Shown here: positions 59,530 through 64,000 of the stretch, one piece after another
How positions within the stretch are numbered: position 1 is the first letter of the stretch
Layout of the letters: each line of letters starts with the position of its first letter
NCBI GenBank assembly: GCA_951799425.1
Contig: OX637405.1
Location: forward strand, 17,147,089 to 17,211,088
DNA from: Ilex aquifolium
Lineage: Eukaryota; Streptophyta; Magnoliopsida; Aquifoliales; Aquifoliaceae
Length of the DNA: 64,000 bases
Reading direction: 5' to 3'
Made by a program: the position numbers and the translations under genes
The notes under the pieces: model-generated
Seen by the model: the letters and a program-made list of their open reading frames with translations, nothing else
The model's database searches: none
What the model was told of the DNA's origin: nothing

Positions 59530-61338
59530 CTGAAGCTTGGCCCGATAAAAGTCGGGATTTTGGTGTTTTAAAACACCCTTTTAAGCCTCATTTGACCCAT
59601 TCTTCCATCCCACTCTCACCCCAAACATCTTGGAGCCCTAAGAGAAGAGAAAAGGAGAGAAAAACACGAAGATCTTGAGAGAGTTAACCCTTATAAAGAT
59701 CAAAACCGAAATTCCTCAAGAACACCATTCTTCTACTCTCTTCTTCTACACTTTCACTACACCCTTACCCACACCTATTGGAATCCTAGAGAGAGTCTTA
59801 GAAAAGAATAAAGAAGGAGAAAACACAAGATCAAAAGAGAAAAACAAAGGATTTAAGAGTGATTCATGATCAAACCCTAGATTTCAAGAATACCAAGGTA
59901 GGGGTTTTCTTCCATTCTTGTTCATTGATGTTAGGGTTATTATATATATATATGTTTTGACTCATAATCATATGTATTTGCTATGGGTTCATTGTTTCTT
60001 GGTTCTCTTGCAATTGTTAACATGTTTTACACAAAGTTAGGGTTGTATACCCATGAAATCCCTCTTTTGTTTGAAAAACCCTAGCTTTCAAGAGTGATGG
60101 GCTTTCCTCTTGAACTCTTCCTTTATTCTTGATTTCAAAATCATAGTGTTTTGTGTTGAGTAATAAAATGATATTGTTGTGATCTCTTGCATTTTTCTTG
60201 GTTGGTTATTGAAAATGTCACATGCTTAATTTGGAGATTTTGAGATATGCTTGTAAAATGAGAAATTGTGGATTTTGTAGTTATTTGGAATTGTTGGCAA
60301 ATTGAGAATATTTTGGTTTCCTCATTGGTATGGTTGTTGTGATGGACTTGGATTGCCTTCGAGAGATGCCGTAGAGTGTTAGAGGTTAGTCTATCCCAGT
60401 GGGGGTGAGATGGTTTCCTAACACTTGTAGTGGGTTGTCATTTGGTAATGCGACCACTATCGTTCATTGGAGTTCGAACAAGGGATGGTATACTTTTCCT
60501 GGGAAGGGACTCGTCACTGCCATTGGGATGGTAGACGCCCTTTCCTAAAGTGTTTGTGATTGTGATTGTGATTGTGATTGGTGGACTAGGTATAATCGTT
60601 GGGTAGATTCATGAGAAGCAATCAACATACATGGTACGGGGATGAACCAATATAAATGGGATGATGGTTTGTACCGCCTTGGCCGGTGCATTGGTATGGG
60701 ACAATGCATCGGAAGGCGCCCTTCCTAAATGGTTTATATTTTGGAAAAATGAATATGTATTGGATCTTGGTTTCTTTTACTGTTCATTAAAATTACTGTT
60801 GCTACTTAAACTTGAGATCCATTCTAAAATGTCTCTGTTTTACTTCAAAGATTATATATGCTATTTGTGAAATGAGACCGGCCATTTTTATATGCTTTTA
60901 TAAACCTTGTACGAGTTTGGGAGGAATGTTGCTACAGAGCTTAGTGTTCACCCCCTACATACAACATATTTCAGGTCTTTGTCTAGAGGAGGAGCTCGGA
61001 ACTGACGAGCCGGGACATTGGGAAGCTCCCATAGAAGGGAACGTAGATCCCGAAGGAGACGCTTAGTGTTCTATTTTTCTTTTGTGATAAACTAGGAAGT
61101 TCCTTTTGAAGCAATGTAAAGTCTAACTTTATTTTTATGTTTCCGCTGCCAAGTGTAATTTAATTCTTTTGGGATGTAGATGTCATTGTTTGACATATTC
61201 TTTTGGGATGATGTTGTAAATTATATGGATGACTTTATTAAATTTCTTTTAATTATGGATCTTATTAGTTGCTCTCATGGTATAAATGGTTTTAGAATGT
61301 AATGCCGTCCAGGGTGTGTTTTGGGACGTTACACGAGC

Positions 61339-61649
61339 TGGCTGGGACGGACGTCCGGGTGTCAGAGCTAGTCCCTAGAGCTGATGGTGGGAAATCTGGT
61401 GCGGCATTGTCCTCAATGCAACAAAAAGACATGAATTGAGATGATTGAATTTAAAAGACAAGAAGGGTTAGAGTACACCTCACAATGAGTTTTAACAAAA
61501 ACACTGCAAGCTGCACACAAAAAGAAAGAACACTATGTACAAATGAAAGTGAGTGAACAATTTACTTGCAAAATAAAGTAGAATAGGAAAACAATTGTAC
61601 ACTAATATCTACTTGAACAGTTATGCCTCAACAACATCCGGATAGACCG
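61339..61649 (-). mobile_element. Athila-like element, internal non-coding part
   Basis: Continuation of 48613-48996 beyond the CGAGC duplication. AT-rich, no gene. It lies between the end of the integrase region and the LTR of the Athila-like element as read on the minus strand. Confidence 0.6.
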
Positions 61650-62488
61650 TGATGCAAATCATAGCACAACTTCAAGGGATCTAGTTCAAGTCCGAATTGG
61701 GTCGGTTACAAGAGCACGAGCAAGGAAGTTTAAAGATGTACTCAACAGACTGATTCAAGAGGCATGGACTCAAGCAAATTTGTAGAGGCCCATTAAGCAT
61801 GATCCATGTGAGCAACAAAGACTCATCAACATGATTCAAGTTCTAGAAGAATCTGGTCAAGGCTAAGCTTAAATTGGCATGTTTAAGAATACTCCTTTTT
61901 TGGGTCTGATTGTAAGGCTTGCATGGCATTTACTTTCCTTTTTCTATTTTAGGCGTGTGATCATCCAATTAAAGGGCTGATTGTCTTTCTTTTTCTTCTT
62001 TTAGGCTAGTAAGAGTTTTAGTCTTTAGTTATTCCTATTTGAGTTTGGATTGTCAAAATGTAAACTCCTATTAGGATTTGTTTCCTTAGTAGATTAGGAT
62101 TTGTTTCCTTAGCATATTAGGATTTTAGGAATTTTTCTTGTAATGGCCAGCCTTATAAATAGACGTTTAATCAATGAAAAGAGCAAATCATTATTCAGCA
62201 AATTGGAGAGTTTTTTCTTTGCGGTTCTTTGAAGAACTATTCGAACTTATCTAGATTTTCCGTGGCGTTCACCAGCGACTTATCAAACGGAATTTCCACC
62301 ACCGTTTGTGGCGTCTCCCTTATATCAAGGTTCTTGTTTCGCAATAAACAACGGGTTGAGGTCATACATACCAAGGTTCTTGTTTGTCGTAAACAATGGG
62401 TCGAGGTCTATCATTCAATTATGATCGTAGAACTATCTTGGGTTCCTTTTCTTTGTCGGATTTCGTTATTTTTTCGGATTCCACATTA
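61650..62488 (+). mobile_element. Solo LTR, CRM-like family, in the Athila-like element
   Basis: Starts TGATGCAAATC, like the LTR of element C (TGATGCAATGC), and is flanked by GACCG at 61645-61649 and 62489-62493. The first part encodes GSVTRARARKFKDVLNRLIQ (about 61707-61770), the LTR-borne coding end of this family. The middle shares TAGGATTTGTTTCCTTAG-type phrases with 36040-36075. The last bases before the right GACCG are not a clean CA, so that edge may be off by a few bases. Confidence 0.8.
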
Positions 62489-63004
62489 GACCGGATCCAC
62501 CAACTCCTCCTCCACTTCCTGAATTTCAAAACCCCCAAAGAATGGTTTAAGTCTTTGGCCATTGACCTTGAATGTTTTACCATCTTCGGGGTTTTCTATG
62601 TCTATGGCTCCATGTGGATAGGCCCACCTTGACAATGTAGGGGCCATCCCATCTCGATCAGAGTTTTCCTTGGAAAATGGAAGGTGATAATTATACAAGA
62701 GCACTTTTTGGCCGGGCTCGAATGTTTTTCTCAAAATGAATTTGTCATGGAAAATTTTGGGACTTTCCTTGTGAATTCTAGAGCTCTCGTATGCATCTCT
62801 ACAAATTTTCTCCAATTCATTTAACTCCAACTTCCTATGTTCCCTAGCTAGTCTCAGGTTGAAATTCAAGATTTTTATGGCACAATATGTCTTGTGATCC
62901 ATCTCCACTGGCAAGTGACAAGTCTTTCCATAGACTAGCCGATAGGGAGACATACCAATAATGGTCTTATAAGCAGTGCGGTAAGCCCACAAGGCATTAG
63001 TCAA
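62489..63004 (-). pseudogene. Integrase C-terminal region of the Athila-like element (fossil)
   Basis: Read on the minus strand: NALWAYRTAYKTIIGMSPYRLVYG, the end of the integrase core, then LELNELEKICRDAYESSRIH, FEPGQKVLLYN and FKVNGQRLKPFFGG, all typical of Athila-clade integrases. Only this part of pol is in the window; upstream coding is missing at 63005. The element is broken and incomplete. Confidence 0.85.
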
Positions 63005-63747
63005 CCTGAGTTTCAGAGTCTTTCTTTAGTTTAGAGAGTGTTAGGGTTTTCTTGAGAGTTCTTGCTACTGTTCTTTCTTTTAAGTTTGTTCTTTCAATTG
63101 TTTAGCAATCTTACATTCAGTTGTCTTCAATTTTAGAGTTTTTTATTTAAATTCAGTTTTTAAATACAAGCAATTACTTTCAAGTCAATTTCTACTTTCA
63201 TGAATTCAATTATGTTTTCTTTAATTAGTTGAGTTATTTACATTATCATGAGTGAGTAGTCTTTCTCTAGATAATCTAAAGAAGGATTCTCAACCTATGA
63301 ATTAGAATTATACTCTAAACTAGGGTTTTAACGTCTATGTAATTGTTTGATTAAAATTGTGTTTTCGAAAACCTATTTGGTTTGAATTCTTCCTGATTAC
63401 TCATATACAATTAATTTTGGTATAGGTAATTAGTAATGTTTTCTGCAACAAGTAGGGTACTGATTCTTTCAATATAAACAATCTCTCAATTACTACTTTG
63501 ATTCTATTCCAAGTGTTTAGTTCAAAATCATATGTCTGTACTAGTTTGAATACGAAAACAAATGAGTTATAGATTTAGAGTAGAAATTCTTGTTCATAGG
63601 TGGGATCAATTTTGAAGATTATCTAGTTTTTCTAATTAATAAATTTCATTTTCATTTGTAGATAATCTCCAAACTCTCAAACTTCAAAGAACTTTTTCCT
63701 TATATTTTTCATCATCTTGGATTCCAAATCTTTCCCTAAGGAGACGG
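63005..63747. other. Unassigned AT-rich stretch
   Basis: Begins abruptly after the Athila integrase region and ends at the CRM-type LTR start. No open frame of note and no terminal repeats that I could define. The last about 40 bases (GATTCCAAATCTTTCCC, AAGGAGACGG) look like the pol end and purine tract that precede a CRM-type 3' LTR. The rest may be a separate inserted LTR or leader. Confidence 0.4.
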
Positions 63748-64000
63748 TGATGGGAACCAAGGTGGGCCTACTCTTAAAGATCCTTTGTAAGTTCCAGATG
63801 GGCCAATTACAAGATCAAGAGCCAAGAAGATCAAGGAAGCAATGCAAGGATTGGTGCAATGCACCTGGGATGAAGCTAGCAAGAGCCCAACACTCAAGAT
63901 GGGCTTGAAAGAAGGAGAACCAATTTTGATCCACTTGATCCAAGCTGTGGAAGACATGAAGACATGACTTAGAGATAGGATCTTTTCTTGTCAAGGCTTT
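63748..64000 (+). mobile_element. Start of a CRM-like LTR, cut by the window edge
   Basis: Starts TGATGGGAACC. It encodes GPITRSRAKKIKEAMQGLVQ and a following tail ending in EDMKT (63800-63967), the LTR-borne C-terminal end of the polyprotein. It is close to the minus-strand solo LTR at 13760-14592. Confidence 0.8.

Larger units (their letters stand above)
48997..61333 (+). mobile_element. Solo LTR (GGGACGTTACA family) split by element E
   Basis: The outer parts are 48997-49039 (TATAACACCCCGCATTTTTT) and 58992-61333 (ending GGGACGTTACA), together about 2.4 kb. They are flanked by CGAGC at 48992-48996 and 61334-61338. It is related to the solo LTR at 2170-4339: both share the block CATCTAGGGC..CTCATGAAAA and the end region GCTACAGAGCTT..TTTCAG. 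Element E lies inside it with its own duplication. It contains GTACCGGTAC palindromes at 59461-59529. Confidence 0.92.

Noticed and set aside
63005-63747. Host gene fragment in the AT-rich stretch near the right edge
   Set aside because: No open frame, splice pattern or recognisable protein similarity was found; it lies between two retroelement fragments.

Overview
The window is nuclear DNA of a flowering plant, probably a dicot. It consists almost entirely of transposable elements nested in one another. I found no host gene, tRNA, rRNA or CRISPR array. The plant assignment rests on Ty3/gypsy elements of plant-type chromovirus (Tekay-like and CRM-like) and Athila-like clades, a CACTA (En/Spm) transposon with the plant-specific two-gene layout, primer-binding sites matching initiator tRNA-Met, and a stretch resembling plant mitochondrial DNA. 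The density of nesting and the several CRM-type copies suggest pericentromeric heterochromatin; that is inference.

Layout. (1) Bases 1-192 are the tail of an LTR of a heavily decayed Tekay-like element, A. (2) Bases 193-18493 are an 18.3-kb CACTA transposon inserted in that LTR, with CACTA ends and an AAA target duplication. It carries two decayed genes: a transposase (6367-12171) and a coiled-coil second protein (12283 to about 17870). It has itself been hit by three solo LTRs (2170-4339, 8926-11813, about 13760-14592) and by organelle-like DNA (about 15898-17540), which in turn holds a 645-bp TIR element (16833-17477). (3) Element A resumes at 18494. Nested in its leader is element B (18844-31075, minus strand, 5-bp duplication ATAGA), whose right LTR contains a short non-autonomous LTR element (27567-30424). 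A's gag and pol regions run to about 35695. (4) A CRM-type chromovirus, C (35696-44424), follows and is interrupted by a solo LTR (41362-44141, duplication AATCG). (5) Two LTR remnants of the Tekay-like family lie at 44425-47127. (6) From about 47128 to 63004 is a minus-strand Athila-like element. It hosts a solo LTR (48997-61333, duplication CGAGC), which hosts the youngest and apparently whole element, E (49040-58986, duplication GATAT). A CRM-type solo LTR (61650-62488, duplication GACCG) also sits in the Athila-like element. (7) An unassigned AT-rich stretch and the beginning of another CRM-type LTR (63748 to the edge) close the window.

The coding regions are transposon genes: gag particle proteins and protease, reverse transcriptase, RNase H and integrase of LTR elements, plus the CACTA transposase pair. 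Six solo LTRs against one whole autonomous element point to frequent LTR-LTR recombination.

The most unusual signals are non-coding and recur inside the LTRs. One is arrays of the palindrome GTACCGGTAC and its relatives in LTRs of three different families. A second is a conserved leader module with a splice-donor-like AG|GTAGGG and, about 0.9-1.6 kb later, an acceptor-like TTTCAG. A third is a short conserved coding-like motif (EGY..VPK...FTE) just upstream of the donor. All assignments come from reading the sequence and from recalled knowledge of the families; no database search was run.
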